This document shows, in pieces, positions 17,578 to 25,537 of a DNA stretch of 64,000 nucleotides. The notes under the pieces were generated by a model. That model searched no databases. It was not told where the DNA came from and saw only the letters and a list, made by a program, of their open reading frames with translations. The position numbers were made by a program, and so were the translations under genes. Positions within the stretch are counted from its first letter, which is position 1. The number at the start of each line of letters is the position of its first letter. This DNA is from Anaerofustis sp. (lineage in GTDB: Bacteria; Bacillota; Clostridia; Eubacteriales; Anaerofustaceae): NCBI RefSeq assembly GCF_019420015.1, contig NZ_JAHZIA010000027.1, positions 8,944 to 72,943 on the forward strand, in the 5' to 3' direction.

Positions 17578-17763
17578 TTGAATAAACTTGTTTTATTATT
17601 AGTTATAATAGGCGCCGTAAATTGGGGACTTATAGGATTTTTTCAATTCGACTTGGTTGCAACATTATTTGGAGGTCAAGCTTCAATAATGAGTAGAATA
17701 ATATATGCAATCGTAGGACTCAGTGGACTGTATTCACTTAGTTTCTTTAATAAGGTAGACTAA
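17578..17763 (+). CDS. DUF378 small membrane protein
   Basis: The 61-residue protein has two membrane helices (about 3-20 and 38-56). The core AVNWGLIGFFQFDLVATLFGG is the DUF378 signature. The function is unknown; homologues are common as single genes in Bacillota. The start is a TTG at 17578, seven bases after an AAGGAGAT site, and no ATG is available. It stands alone, with no convincing promoter visible. Confidence 0.85.
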   Translation: MNKLVLLLVIIGAVNWGLIGFFQFDLVATLFGGQASIMSRIIYAIVGLSGLYSLSFFNKVD

Positions 17764-17789
17764 CAATGGTAAATTCCCTTAAATAGTTA

Positions 17790-17817
17790 TTGACATATGA
17801 CAAAAAATGATTATAAT
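17790..17817 (+). promoter_or_regulatory. Strong promoter for the small Cys-rich gene
   Basis: Perfect TTGACA (17790-17795) and TATAAT (17812-17817) boxes are separated by 16 bases. The predicted start near 17824 abuts a 12-bp palindrome. Confidence 0.65.
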
Positions 17818-17827
17818 TATATATAAA

Positions 17828-17839
17828 TAGCATATGCTA
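17828..17839. promoter_or_regulatory. 12-bp palindrome at the transcription start (candidate operator)
   Basis: TAGCATATGCTA is a perfect palindrome just downstream of a consensus promoter. Its position suits a repressor site. The DUF134 protein encoded 260 bases on is the obvious candidate binder, by inference only. Confidence 0.4.
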
Positions 17840-17865
17840 ATAATTTACAAAGGGAGATGAAAAAA

Positions 17866-18033
17866 ATGCCAAACAGAGATGGTAAAGGTCCAAGTATGAA
17901 TTCAAGTTATTGTAATAATACTGGCAACTGCCAGCGTAAACAAAAAAGACAATGCAGAAGAAGAAATTGTAAATCTGATGAAAACAATCAAAATTGCAAA
18001 AGAGAATTTCATTGCAATAAAAATGAATATTAA
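17866..18033 (+). CDS. Small Cys-rich basic protein (DUF5320-like start)
   Basis: This 55-residue ORF begins MPNRDGKGPS, like the MPxxDGxGP start of DUF5320-type small proteins often found beside DUF134 and nitrogenase-cofactor-like (NifX/NifB) genes. The remainder is hydrophilic, rich in Arg, Lys and Asn, with six cysteines in NCQ, QCRRRNC, NCKRE and HCN. It may bind a metal or an Fe-S cluster. A strong AGGGAGATG site five bases before the ATG and a consensus promoter support expression. The DUF134 regulator lies 65 bases downstream on the same strand. Confidence 0.7.
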   Translation: MPNRDGKGPSMNSSYCNNTGNCQRKQKRQCRRRNCKSDENNQNCKREFHCNKNEY

Positions 18034-18039
18034 TATATC

Positions 18040-18068
18040 TTGACAAATAATAATTTAATAATTATTAT
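18040..18068 (+). promoter_or_regulatory. Promoter for the DUF134 gene with internal inverted repeat
   Basis: TTGACA (18040-18045), a 17-base spacer and TATTAT (18063-18068). The spacer carries TAATAATT-TAAT-AATTATTA, an inverted repeat that could be an autoregulatory site, although such AT-only repeats arise easily here. Confidence 0.5.
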
Positions 18069-18098
18069 ATACTTGATTAATTAATTAGAAGGTATATT

Positions 18099-18446
18099 AT
18101 GTCTAGACCCAAGAAATATAAAAATGTGTGTAAAATGCCTAATATTCAATATTTTAAAGGGAATAAAGATAATGACTTGAATCCTATAATGTTAAATATT
18201 GAAGAATATGAGGTCATACGATTAATAGACAAAGAAGATTTAACACAAGAAGAATGTTCTATTCAAATGAATGTATCAAGACCTACTATCCAGCTTTTAT
18301 ATGCAAACGCAAGAAAAAAAATTGCAACATTTCTTACCACAGGAGCACCTTTGAAAATAGAAGGAGGCTCATATAAACTGTGTAATAAAAGAAATACTCA
18401 TTGTAACCATAGAAATTGTAAATATCGTGGTGAATGTAACAAATAA
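18099..18446 (+). CDS. DUF134 family helix-turn-helix regulator
   Basis: The 115-residue protein starts MSRPKK, the DUF134 hallmark, and has a sigma70-region-4-like helix-turn-helix (about 50-85: LTQEECSIQMNVSRPTIQ). Its C-terminus has a Cys/His cluster, CNKRNTHCNHRNCKYRGEC, which may bind a metal or an Fe-S cluster. Such proteins are putative DNA-binding regulators that often sit next to NifX-like or Mrp-like genes. Here the neighbour is the small Cys-rich protein, with which it probably forms a functional pair. GAAGG precedes the ATG. Confidence 0.88.
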   Translation: MSRPKKYKNVCKMPNIQYFKGNKDNDLNPIMLNIEEYEVIRLIDKEDLTQEECSIQMNVSRPTIQLLYANARKKIATFLTTGAPLKIEGGSYKLCNKRNTHCNHRNCKYRGECNK

Positions 18447-18474
18447 AAAAGAGCATTAAAATGCTCTTTTTTTA
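18445..18474 (+). terminator. Bidirectional terminator after the DUF134 gene
   Basis: A 12-bp stem AAAAAAGAGCAT / ATGCTCTTTTTT with a four-base loop serves both the DUF134 gene and the convergent HIT gene. Confidence 0.85.
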
Positions 18475-18810
18475 TGCTTCCCATGTTAACTTTTTTCCGG
18501 CAAGAAGGTGAAAATGTAAGTGATGCACGCTTTGTCCACCATCTTCTCCGCAATTATTTATAATTCTAAATCCTTTTTTATCAAAACCCTCTGTTACAGC
18601 CAGCTTATTGCAAACAGAAATTATATGATTTACAATATCGTCATTCTCTTCTATATCCAAAACAGAGTCATAATGTTTTTTAGGAACTATCAAAATGTGG
18701 TAAGGCGCAATAGGTTCTATATCCTTAAAAGCATATACCTTATCATCTTCAAAAACTTTCTTAGAAGGGATTTCACCTTTTATTATTTTACAAAACAAAC
18801 AATCATTCAT
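18472..18810 (-). CDS. HIT family nucleotide hydrolase (HinT-like)
   Basis: The 112-residue histidine-triad protein hydrolyses nucleoside phosphoramidates or similar adenylates. The motif HHLHFHLLAGKKL near the C-terminus holds the HxHxH catalytic triad, and the N-terminal CLFC and conserved CNKLA are typical of the PKCI/HinT branch. Its length is normal. It is transcribed leftward 13 bases after the SDR gene, so it may be the last gene of the polyol-phosphate polymer operon. Confidence 0.93.
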   Translation of the reverse strand: MNDCLFCKIIKGEIPSKKVFEDDKVYAFKDIEPIAPYHILIVPKKHYDSVLDIEENDDIVNHIISVCNKLAVTEGFDKKGFRIINNCGEDGGQSVHHLHFHLLAGKKLTWEA

Positions 18811-18823
18811 AATAATTCACCCT

Positions 18824-19519
18824 TTATTTTTGTCTTACTATAATATCCTGTCCATCCAAACAATTCTCACCACTGCTAAGTAGATTTGCAATTACATCAG
18901 CAACATCCTCAGGCTGCATTATTGTTGTAGGATCTTCTTCAGGGGCAAGTATCCTTCTAAGCTCCGTTGCACATCTTCCGGGTGATATACAATAAACCTT
19001 TATGCCATATTCTCTAAGCTCATCGGCAAGAGTCTTTGACAAAGATATAACACCGGCTTTTGCCGCTGCATATGCCACCCAGCCCGGTCTTGAAGTTGAG
19101 CCTGCAGTTGAAGCAATATTTAATATCTTAGCATCTCTGCCTTTCATATATCTCACACACGCTCTAATCATTACAAGCATTGATACCGTATTGATGGTAA
19201 ATGTTCTTTCAAAATTTTCGTTTGTTGTATCCAAAAGTGCTGTGGGATTTACAAACCCCGCACCGTTTATGAGTAAATCAATCGAGCCAAATTCCTTTAC
19301 GACTTCTTGAACTTTTAACTCTATACCTTCCAAATCCATCATATCATGAGGCAATACCATAACATTACATTTTGGATTCATAAGTTCTTTGGTCTTATTT
19401 AGATTGTCTTCGTTTCTTGCCATTAAGACAATGTTATCTATACCTTCTTCATTACTCATCTTTATTGCGGTAGCCCTTCCAATCCCTTGACTGGCTCCCG
19501 TTATAATACATGTTTTCAT
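18824..19519 (-). CDS. SDR oxidoreductase, probable ribulose-5-phosphate reductase for CDP-ribitol synthesis
   Basis: The 231-residue short-chain dehydrogenase has the NAD(P) loop TGASQGIG (residues 7-14), NGAG, catalytic Ser in NIASTAG and YAAAKAG (Tyr and Lys). It lies eight bases after a TarI-type cytidylyltransferase gene. In Haemophilus Bcs1/Acs1 a TarI domain is fused to an SDR domain that reduces ribulose 5-phosphate to ribitol 5-phosphate. The same two activities may be split here, replacing the zinc-dependent TarJ. The SDR assignment is certain; the substrate is inferred from context. Confidence 0.8.
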   Translation of the reverse strand: MKTCIITGASQGIGRATAIKMSNEEGIDNIVLMARNEDNLNKTKELMNPKCNVMVLPHDMMDLEGIELKVQEVVKEFGSIDLLINGAGFVNPTALLDTTNENFERTFTINTVSMLVMIRACVRYMKGRDAKILNIASTAGSTSRPGWVAYAAAKAGVISLSKTLADELREYGIKVYCISPGRCATELRRILAPEEDPTTIMQPEDVADVIANLLSSGENCLDGQDIIVRQK

Positions 19520-19526
19520 ATCTTAC

Positions 19527-20219
19527 CTATTCCTTTCCGACTATAAATTCCTTATATATTTCTTCACAAGTAACCAAATCAACAGGTGTTGTTATTTTTA
19601 TATTGTATAAAGAGCCAGGTAATACTTTAATCTTTTTACCTGGATTATAATGATAGAACAACGAAGCATCTTCAGTAAAAGACAATCCTTCTTCTCTTGC
19701 TTTCTTATGAGCATCAAACAATAATTTTGAATCAAACTTATGTGGAAGCTGAACATTTACAAGCTCATCCCTAACTAAATTTTCATCTATAAATCCATCT
19801 TTTTGTTTTAAAACAGTAAACGGTATATCAAGTCCATAAATTGCATTTTCGTTTTCATCACTTATAAGAGCTTCATATTCTTTTTTACTAACAAAAGGTC
19901 TTACTGCTTCATGAACAATAATACTATCCACATCCTGAAGATATTTACACCCTATATAAGTTGATTCCTGACGGCTTTTTCCACCTTCCACACATAAAAT
20001 ATTTTTTTGAATGTTGTGATTGAAAATTAATTTTTTCATTTCGTCTATATGCTCTTTCGGCGAACATATTACTACTTTTTCAATTTCTTCTATTTTTTCA
20101 ATTTTTTCCAGTACATGAAGAATAATAGGTTTACCTCCAAGTAATAAAAACTGCTTTGGTACAGGCCTACCCATTCTTTTACCTATACCTCCGGCTAAAA
20201 TGATCATTCCTGTTGACAT
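19527..20219 (-). CDS. tarI: TarI/IspD-type cytidylyltransferase, probable CDP-ribitol pyrophosphorylase
   Basis: The 230-residue nucleotidyltransferase has the CTP-binding loop LAGGIGKRMGRPVPKQF (residues 8-24), HEAVRPFV and FTEDASL. IspD (MEP pathway) and TarI (CTP plus ribitol 5-phosphate) share this fold. The neighbours are an SDR, a CDP-glycerol-type polymerase and a polymer-export ABC transporter, which favours TarI. Replacement of the usual HDxxRPF by HEAVRPF also recalls the TarI side. An AGGAGG-type site precedes ATG 20219. IspD remains possible if no other ispD exists in the genome. Confidence 0.8.
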   Translation of the reverse strand: MSTGMIILAGGIGKRMGRPVPKQFLLLGGKPIILHVLEKIEKIEEIEKVVICSPKEHIDEMKKLIFNHNIQKNILCVEGGKSRQESTYIGCKYLQDVDSIIVHEAVRPFVSKKEYEALISDENENAIYGLDIPFTVLKQKDGFIDENLVRDELVNVQLPHKFDSKLLFDAHKKAREEGLSFTEDASLFYHYNPGKKIKVLPGSLYNIKITTPVDLVTCEEIYKEFIVGKE

Positions 20220-20242
20220 TTTAACTCCTCCTTAAAATATTT

Positions 20243-21439
20243 TTATTTTATCATATTAGGTTTTATTAACTCATTAACAAATCGTTCGCTGGCTTTTCCG
20301 TCAGCGACTTCGAAAGTCTGTTTTTTAAACTCTTTAACCTTTTCTATTTCAAAGTTACCGTTTTTTATATCATGTGCCATAGACAGCGTATCGGTATAAA
20401 CTTTGCCCGGCAAATCTGTTCTAAAATCTATATAAAATCCTCTTTCGTCAATATAATCATAATAATCGCTTGCAAAAAACATCATAGGTCTTTCAAGCAA
20501 AGAATATTCAAATATTGCCGATGAATAATCGGTAATCATTATGTCACTTATCATCATTAATTCATTTATATCGGGATAATCACTTACATCAAACAAGAAT
20601 TTTTTTAAATTATCATCTATTTCATATTTCTGTGTTATCCATGGATGCAGTTTTAATAATATGATATATTTATCACCAATAATTTCTTTCATTAGGGAAA
20701 AATCCAAATCATCTTGATAATGAGCAGAAGCTCTGTTATTTCCTCTAAATGTAGGAGCAAACAAAATGATTTTTTTATCTTTAGGCAAAGAATATCTTTC
20801 TCTTACATTTTCAAGCAAATTTAATTTTAACTCATCATTAAAAAATACGTCCGTTCTTGGAATGCCAATATCCGTTCTAAACTTGCTGATATCCGTTCTA
20901 AAAGCTTCAGCATAAAACTTAGCATTATATTTACTACCCATTAAACAATAGGTATAATTTGAATGAATGTTTATGATTTTCGCAGTTTTAGGACTAACCC
21001 CAAAAGATTTATCTAGGACACTATACCCTATTTTCTTAAATCCACCACTTGCATGCCATACTTGAATAACTATTGTTTCTTTTCTTACTTTAGTAACGTA
21101 TAACGGGAAATAATAATCATCTACAATCACAAATCTTGATGTTGCAATATGATATTCTGTCACTATATGCGTAAAAACTTTCTTTAATTTTGTTAAAAAT
21201 GTCTTATCAACAGATTTTGTAAATCGCAAACAAATTTCAATATCCAAATTTTGACTTTCTATTTCATTATATATATATAATAAATTTCTATCCAGTTTAT
21301 CTGAACTGTTTGAAGCAATCAAAATCTTATTTTTTACTTTAAATATCTTAAATATATTGTAAGAAACTGCTAAAATATTTTTTACTATTCTTTTTTTTAA
21401 TCTTGTTCTAGAAATAAATCTTTTTATAACTCGAAACAT
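20243..21439 (-). CDS. CDP-glycerol glycerophosphotransferase family polymerase (TagF/TarL-like)
   Basis: This 398-residue GT-B enzyme transfers glycerol- or ribitol-phosphate units from a CDP-polyol to a growing wall or membrane polymer. Diagnostic motifs are WHASGGFKKIGY (about 129-140), KLHPW (about 262) and SDIMITDYSSAIFEYSLLER with PMMFF, which form the CDP-polyol site. The N-terminus is basic and probably binds the membrane. It is short compared with TagF (about 750), so it is closer to a primase or a compact polymerase. With TarI and the SDR next door, ribitol phosphate is the favoured substrate. Confidence 0.87.
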   Translation of the reverse strand: MFRVIKRFISRTRLKKRIVKNILAVSYNIFKIFKVKNKILIASNSSDKLDRNLLYIYNEIESQNLDIEICLRFTKSVDKTFLTKLKKVFTHIVTEYHIATSRFVIVDDYYFPLYVTKVRKETIVIQVWHASGGFKKIGYSVLDKSFGVSPKTAKIINIHSNYTYCLMGSKYNAKFYAEAFRTDISKFRTDIGIPRTDVFFNDELKLNLLENVRERYSLPKDKKIILFAPTFRGNNRASAHYQDDLDFSLMKEIIGDKYIILLKLHPWITQKYEIDDNLKKFLFDVSDYPDINELMMISDIMITDYSSAIFEYSLLERPMMFFASDYYDYIDERGFYIDFRTDLPGKVYTDTLSMAHDIKNGNFEIEKVKEFKKQTFEVADGKASERFVNELIKPNMIK

Positions 21440-21457
21440 TATTTTCTCCCCATAATA

Positions 21458-22834
21458 TTACAATAATTTCTCTCTGATTTCATCCAACGTTCCATTTTCA
21501 TCTCTTTGTTCAAGAGTATATTCATCTTGCATTGTTTTATATGGAAGATAATATACACCATCACCATGATAGTCACTACTTGTAATAATTAACCTTCTAA
21601 TAGAAGCAAATTTAAAATGTAGCCCTGCTTCATTATTCCAAAACTCTCCAGCAACTCTATAAGTTCCAGGAAGCAATTTTAAATTAGGAAGAACAAATCT
21701 GTAAACATGTCTTCCTACAGAAGAATCTACCACATTATTCTCATCTTGTTTACTGGTAGAAAAAACAATTCTATCTTCAATATCTCTAATAGAAAAACAA
21801 GCTATTAAATTATTTGCAATTTCTTTTTTTACTAAATACTCTACTTCAAATATAATAGAAGAATCATATGGGAATTTAACTCTATTTTTTGTATCTTGCT
21901 CAAGATTTATAAATCTTGTTTTTACAAGTTCCCAAATATCTTTTTTTTCAAACACTTCGTTTTCTTTTTCTCGTTCTTCTCTTTCTTTAATTCTCTTTGC
22001 AGCTCTAACTTCTTTTAAATAATCTTCATAAAGTTTAGAAACCATATCAGTATCGCCTTTTGCCATCAGCTCCCCGTCTTTTATCCACATAGCTTTTGTA
22101 CAAAATCCACGAATTGTAAACAAACTATGACTTACAAAAAGAATTGTTTTACCTTGTTTTCTAAACTCTTCTATTTTTGATAAACACTTTAATTTAAATG
22201 TATCATCCCCTACAGCCAAAACTTCATCAACAATTAAAATATCAGGCTCCACATTTACGCTTATGGCAAACCCAAGCCTTGATTTCATACCAGATGAATA
22301 AGTTCTTACCGGTTGATACAAATGATCTCCTATATCTGCAAATTCAATTATATCCGGAATTCTTTTTTCCATTTCTTCCTCGGGAATACCAAGAGTTGTT
22401 GCCTTTAAAAATATATTTTCATATCCGGTAAGTTCCTTATCAAAACCGGAAGTAAGTTCAAGCAATGCAGAAATTCTTCCATTTACTTCAATAGAACCCT
22501 TTGTAGGAGTTGCAACTCCTGTAATCATTTTAAGGAGTGTTGATTTTCCTGAACCATTTACTCCAAGGATACCAATTGTTTCACCTTTTGGAAACTTAAC
22601 ATTTATATCTTTTAAAGCATAGAATTCACCATATTTAACTTTACTTGAAAAAGCATTTACAACTCTATGCCAAGCTTTTTTATATATTTTATACATTTTT
22701 GTAACATTGTTAACACTAACAGCAACATTCTCATCCGGTATATCATCAGGCCAATCTTCCAGCATTGTTGCTTTCATTTCATCTGTAATTTCTATATTAA
22801 CATCAACTGAATTTCTTGTAAATTTTTTTGCCAT
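21458..22834 (-). CDS. tagH: Polymer-export ABC transporter ATPase (TagH/Wzt-like)
   Basis: The 458-residue protein has an ABC ATPase domain (about 38-270) with Walker A GVNGSGKST, signature YSSGMKSRLGFAI and Walker B ILIVDEVLAVGD. A linker rich in Glu/Lys follows (about 270-300), then a C-terminal beta-rich domain (about 305-435) of the Wzt-C type, which in O-antigen and teichoic exporters recognises the finished polymer. It pairs with the permease gene nine bases upstream in the transcript. The carbohydrate-recognition-type tail suggests that export depends on a specific polymer end. Confidence 0.9.
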   Translation of the reverse strand: MAKKFTRNSVDVNIEITDEMKATMLEDWPDDIPDENVAVSVNNVTKMYKIYKKAWHRVVNAFSSKVKYGEFYALKDINVKFPKGETIGILGVNGSGKSTLLKMITGVATPTKGSIEVNGRISALLELTSGFDKELTGYENIFLKATTLGIPEEEMEKRIPDIIEFADIGDHLYQPVRTYSSGMKSRLGFAISVNVEPDILIVDEVLAVGDDTFKLKCLSKIEEFRKQGKTILFVSHSLFTIRGFCTKAMWIKDGELMAKGDTDMVSKLYEDYLKEVRAAKRIKEREEREKENEVFEKKDIWELVKTRFINLEQDTKNRVKFPYDSSIIFEVEYLVKKEIANNLIACFSIRDIEDRIVFSTSKQDENNVVDSSVGRHVYRFVLPNLKLLPGTYRVAGEFWNNEAGLHFKFASIRRLIITSSDYHGDGVYYLPYKTMQDEYTLEQRDENGTLDEIREKLL

Positions 22835-22843
22835 AATAACCTC

Positions 22844-23671
22844 CTATAATACATCAGAAAACTCATTATGGAGTTTTTTATAAAGATATGCCGTTAACAA
22901 TGTAAATAATAAAGTAAATACTAACATATATATAGTATATGAAGGCCTTTCAAAAAACCATATTTTGTTCAAAAATGTATCTCTATATCCTTGTATAAAA
23001 TAATAAAAAGGATTAAGTTTTAAAATTTTAAATAATAAAGAACCTTCTGCTAATTTAGACGGAGCCCAAACAACAGGAGACAACCAGAAAAATATCATTG
23101 TAGTTGACTTTACAAGTTGTTCAAAATCTCTGCTTATAACTGATAACGTTGATAAAAAGGTACAAAGCACACACCCAAAGAAAAATAAAAATCCAGTATA
23201 ATATATAATTTGTAAATAATATATATCCGGATAATATCCACAAATAAAAAGTACTATCAAGACAAGAACTAATAATATTAAATGCGTAAAAAATAACGAC
23301 ATTACATTAAATATAGGAATTGTTTCAACAGGGAATACAACTTTTGTAACCAAATAACTATCTCTTCTTATGGAAGAAATACCTATATTCATAATGTCAT
23401 TAACAAAAAACCAAGCTATTATACCCGTCATTAACCAAAAAATAAAAGGAATATTACCATCCATAGGCTTTCCTCCTCTTATCCCGATTTGAATACCAAA
23501 CCAATAAACGAAAATAAACAAGATAGGTTTAACAAGAGACCAACCAACTCCCAGAGCTGAGCCAGAATATCTTTTTTTAATAGTCATTTTAGCCATAGCC
23601 AAAGATTTTTTTCTATTTTTTATATTGGATTTAAAAATATCAACAAAACTCTTAATTGCTTCTTTAATCAT
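22844..23671 (-). CDS. tagG: Polymer-export ABC transporter permease (TagG/Wzm-like)
   Basis: The 275-residue ABC-2 permease has an amphipathic N-terminus (MIKEAIKSFVDIFKSN), the RYSGSALGVGWSLVKP segment typical of TagG/Wzm, and about six membrane helices. It forms a 2+2 transporter with the following ATPase and moves undecaprenyl-linked polymer across the membrane. It is the first gene of the leftward polyol-phosphate cluster. A terminator from the rubrerythrin gene lies just upstream. Confidence 0.9.
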   Translation of the reverse strand: MIKEAIKSFVDIFKSNIKNRKKSLAMAKMTIKKRYSGSALGVGWSLVKPILFIFVYWFGIQIGIRGGKPMDGNIPFIFWLMTGIIAWFFVNDIMNIGISSIRRDSYLVTKVVFPVETIPIFNVMSLFFTHLILLVLVLIVLFICGYYPDIYYLQIIYYTGFLFFFGCVLCTFLSTLSVISRDFEQLVKSTTMIFFWLSPVVWAPSKLAEGSLLFKILKLNPFYYFIQGYRDTFLNKIWFFERPSYTIYMLVFTLLFTLLTAYLYKKLHNEFSDVL

Positions 23672-23770
23672 TATTGTTTTTTCCTCATAATAAATATTTT
23701 TACCATAATTTATCTAATTATGATACTATAACTATAAAAAAAAGTCAAATTATCATCAATTACAAACAAC

Positions 23771-23798
23771 AAAAAAAGCCTTAAAATAAGGCTTTTTT
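23771..23798 (-). terminator. Terminator after the rubrerythrin gene
   Basis: A 12-bp stem (AAAAAAGCCTTA / TAAGGCTTTTTT, 23772-23783 with 23787-23798) reads on the minus strand into a T-run. It separates the rubrerythrin unit from tagG. Confidence 0.85.
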
Positions 23799-23821
23799 AT
23801 TTATTGTTATGTAATTATATT

Positions 23822-24364
23822 TTAGCCGAAATATCTCTTAAGTAAACCTTCGAAAGCTTTACCGTGTCTAGCTTCATCTCTTGCCATTTCATGAACTGTA
23901 TCATGAATTGCATCAAGATTTGCTTCTTTAGCTCTTTTAGCAAGATCAAATTTACCTGCTGTAGCACCGTTTTCAGCTTCAACTCTCATTTCAAGATTTT
24001 TCTTTGTGCTGTCTGTTACAACTTCACCTAATAATTCAGCGAATTTTGCAGCATGTTCAGCTTCTTCATAAGCTGCTTTTTCCCAGTAAAGACCAATTTC
24101 AGGATAACCTTCTCTGTGAGCTACTCTTGACATTGCAAGATACATACCAACTTCAGAACATTCTCCTTCAAAATTTGCTCTTAAATCTGCAATAATATCT
24201 TCGCTAACACCTTTTGCAACACCTACAACGTGTTCTGCAGCCCAAGTTCTTTCTCCTGACATTTCTTGGAACTTTTCAGCAGGAACATGACATTGAGGAC
24301 ATTCTGCTGGTGGATTTTCTCCTTCATGAACATAACCACATACTGTACATACCCATTTTTTCAT
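23822..24364 (-). CDS. Reverse rubrerythrin
   Basis: The 180-residue peroxide reductase has domains in the reversed order: an N-terminal rubredoxin ([10 protein letters not shown] and CPQCHV, residues 6-26) and then a four-helix ferritin-like domain with the di-iron ligands in [18 protein letters not shown] and [14 protein letters not shown]. Reverse rubrerythrins protect clostridia from H2O2 and O2 using NADH-derived electrons. It lies 70 bases after the PerR-type gene on the same strand, with an AAAGGAGAT site. Co-transcription and peroxide induction are likely. Confidence 0.94.
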   Translation of the reverse strand: MKKWVCTVCGYVHEGENPPAECPQCHVPAEKFQEMSGERTWAAEHVVGVAKGVSEDIIADLRANFEGECSEVGMYLAMSRVAHREGYPEIGLYWEKAAYEEAEHAAKFAELLGEVVTDSTKKNLEMRVEAENGATAGKFDLAKRAKEANLDAIHDTVHEMARDEARHGKAFEGLLKRYFG

Positions 24365-24401
24365 AATTAATATCTCCTTTTTAATTTCATTTTATATATT
24401 T

Positions 24402-24423
24402 AACAGCATCATTACATACTGTT
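24402..24423 (-). other. Small hairpin between perR and rubrerythrin
   Basis: AACAGCAT (24402-24409) and ATACTGTT (24416-24423) form an 8-bp stem with one G-U pair. No T-run follows. It may tune the relative expression of the two genes. Confidence 0.3.
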
Positions 24424-24434
24424 ATAAACTTTTA

Positions 24435-24833
24435 TTACATTTCTGCGACTATTTTCAACTCATCGCTTAAATGATTTTCTTCTTTAATTTTTTTTAGTTT
24501 TTTCTCAAGCAACATCGTAAACTCTTCATCTTCATAATCAATAATCTCATTCGTTTTCGTATTATATATATGTATATGAAATCCCGTTCTGGCGTCAAAA
24601 CGCATCATGTTACTTTCGTCGTCTCTTACTTTGATTATAACACCTTTATCAATAAATGCTTCCAATATATTGTATACGGTAGCAAGAGAAAATTTGTTTC
24701 CCAGCGAATTGAGATGATCTTTTACCATATCCGCACTGGGATGCTCACTGCTGTTAATCAGATACTCCAAAACGGAAATCCTGTTTGGAGTAGCTTTAAG
24801 ACCGTGACTCCTAATAATTTCTTTTACATCCAT
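24435..24833 (-). CDS. perR: PerR-type Fur-family regulator without structural zinc cysteines
   Basis: The 132-residue winged-helix regulator keeps all five residues equivalent to the PerR regulatory metal site: His31, Asp80, His86, His88 and Asp99. They have nearly the same spacing as His37, Asp85, His91, His93 and Asp104 of Bacillus PerR. It contains no cysteine at all, so both CxxC pairs of the structural zinc site are missing, and the protein ends before the usual C-terminal pair. The position before reverse rubrerythrin and a near-consensus Per box in its own promoter support peroxide sensing. The Fur family is certain; PerR function is a strong inference. Confidence 0.88.
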   Translation of the reverse strand: MDVKEIIRSHGLKATPNRISVLEYLINSSEHPSADMVKDHLNSLGNKFSLATVYNILEAFIDKGVIIKVRDDESNMMRFDARTGFHIHIYNTKTNEIIDYEDEEFTMLLEKKLKKIKEENHLSDELKIVAEM

Positions 24834-24863
24834 ACATTTATTTTCCCTTCCCGGTATTTTAAA

Positions 24864-24878
24864 TTAGAATGATTATAA
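24864..24878. promoter_or_regulatory. Per box
   Basis: TTAGAATGATTATAA matches the Bacillus Per box TTATAATnATTATAA at 13 of 14 fixed positions. It overlaps the predicted transcription start of perR, as expected for autorepression and derepression by peroxide. Confidence 0.7.
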
Positions 24879-24882
24879 TTTA

Positions 24883-24910
24883 ATTATATAGGATTTTTAT
24901 TCTTTGTCAA
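24883..24910 (-). promoter_or_regulatory. Promoter of perR-rubrerythrin
   Basis: On the minus strand perfect TTGACA (24910-24905) and TATAAT (24888-24883) boxes lie 16 bases apart. The start falls inside the Per box. Confidence 0.7.
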
Positions 24911-24976
24911 TACTTTTTTACTAAAAAACTATATTTTTTTATAAAATTTAAAAAAGAGTTTTATAAAATTCTTCAA

Positions 24977-25429
24977 CTATAAAATTGCCGTAACACCGTA
25001 TGTAAGACACATTATAAGTATACCTGCCGTCAACACTCCCGCAACTATAGGCAATATGGCATCTTTAAGCCTTATATCCAAAAAAGCAGCAACCAATGCT
25101 CCCGTCCATGCTCCCGTTCCAGGAAGAGGTATTGCAACAAATATAAATAATCCCCACTTTTGATATTTTTTAACTTTTTCACCTTTTAAATGAGCTTTAT
25201 TTTCAAGTTTATCTATAAACTCACTCAACTTTGGCAAATATTTTCTTATGAGGATAAATATTCTTCTTATAAATAAAATAATAAAAGGTACCGGAATCAA
25301 ATTCCCCACTACAGAGGCAATATAAGCCGCAGGGAAACTGAGTCCCGAGGCAATGCCTATGGGAAGACCTCCCCTAAGCTCTATGATTGGTACCATAGAA
25401 ATAATTAAAGTGTATAAAAAACTATTCAA
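24977..25429 (-). CDS. COG2426 (small multidrug export-like) membrane protein
   Basis: The 150-residue membrane protein has four or so helices and the family pattern PIIELRGGLPIGIASGL (about 14-31) and FVAIPLPGTGAWTGALVAAFL (two shorter motifs, PLPGTGAW and GALVA). The family is annotated as small multidrug export, but transport has little experimental support. The likely start is TTG at 25429, with only a weak upstream AAAG site; no ATG lies before the conserved core. A single leftward gene upstream of perR, not clearly linked to it. Confidence 0.8.
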   Translation of the reverse strand: MNSFLYTLIISMVPIIELRGGLPIGIASGLSFPAAYIASVVGNLIPVPFIILFIRRIFILIRKYLPKLSEFIDKLENKAHLKGEKVKKYQKWGLFIFVAIPLPGTGAWTGALVAAFLDIRLKDAILPIVAGVLTAGILIMCLTYGVTAIL

Positions 25430-25537
25430 AATCTTTATTCCGTTTCTCTTTCTTTTAATATTACTGAACTTTATATAATATTATAATAAATATTTAAGTT
25501 TATCAATCTATTTAATGATTTCTAATGTAAATATAAT

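Noticed and set aside
18520..18843. Open frame of 107 codons antisense to the HIT gene
   Set aside because: The minus strand carries the complete HIT motif. The plus-strand peptide is Ile/Phe/Tyr-rich, as expected from the complement of an AT-rich coding gene.
24365..24434. Second Per box directly before reverse rubrerythrin
   Set aside because: No TTATAATnATTATAA-like sequence is present in this gap, so peroxide control is more likely through the perR promoter.
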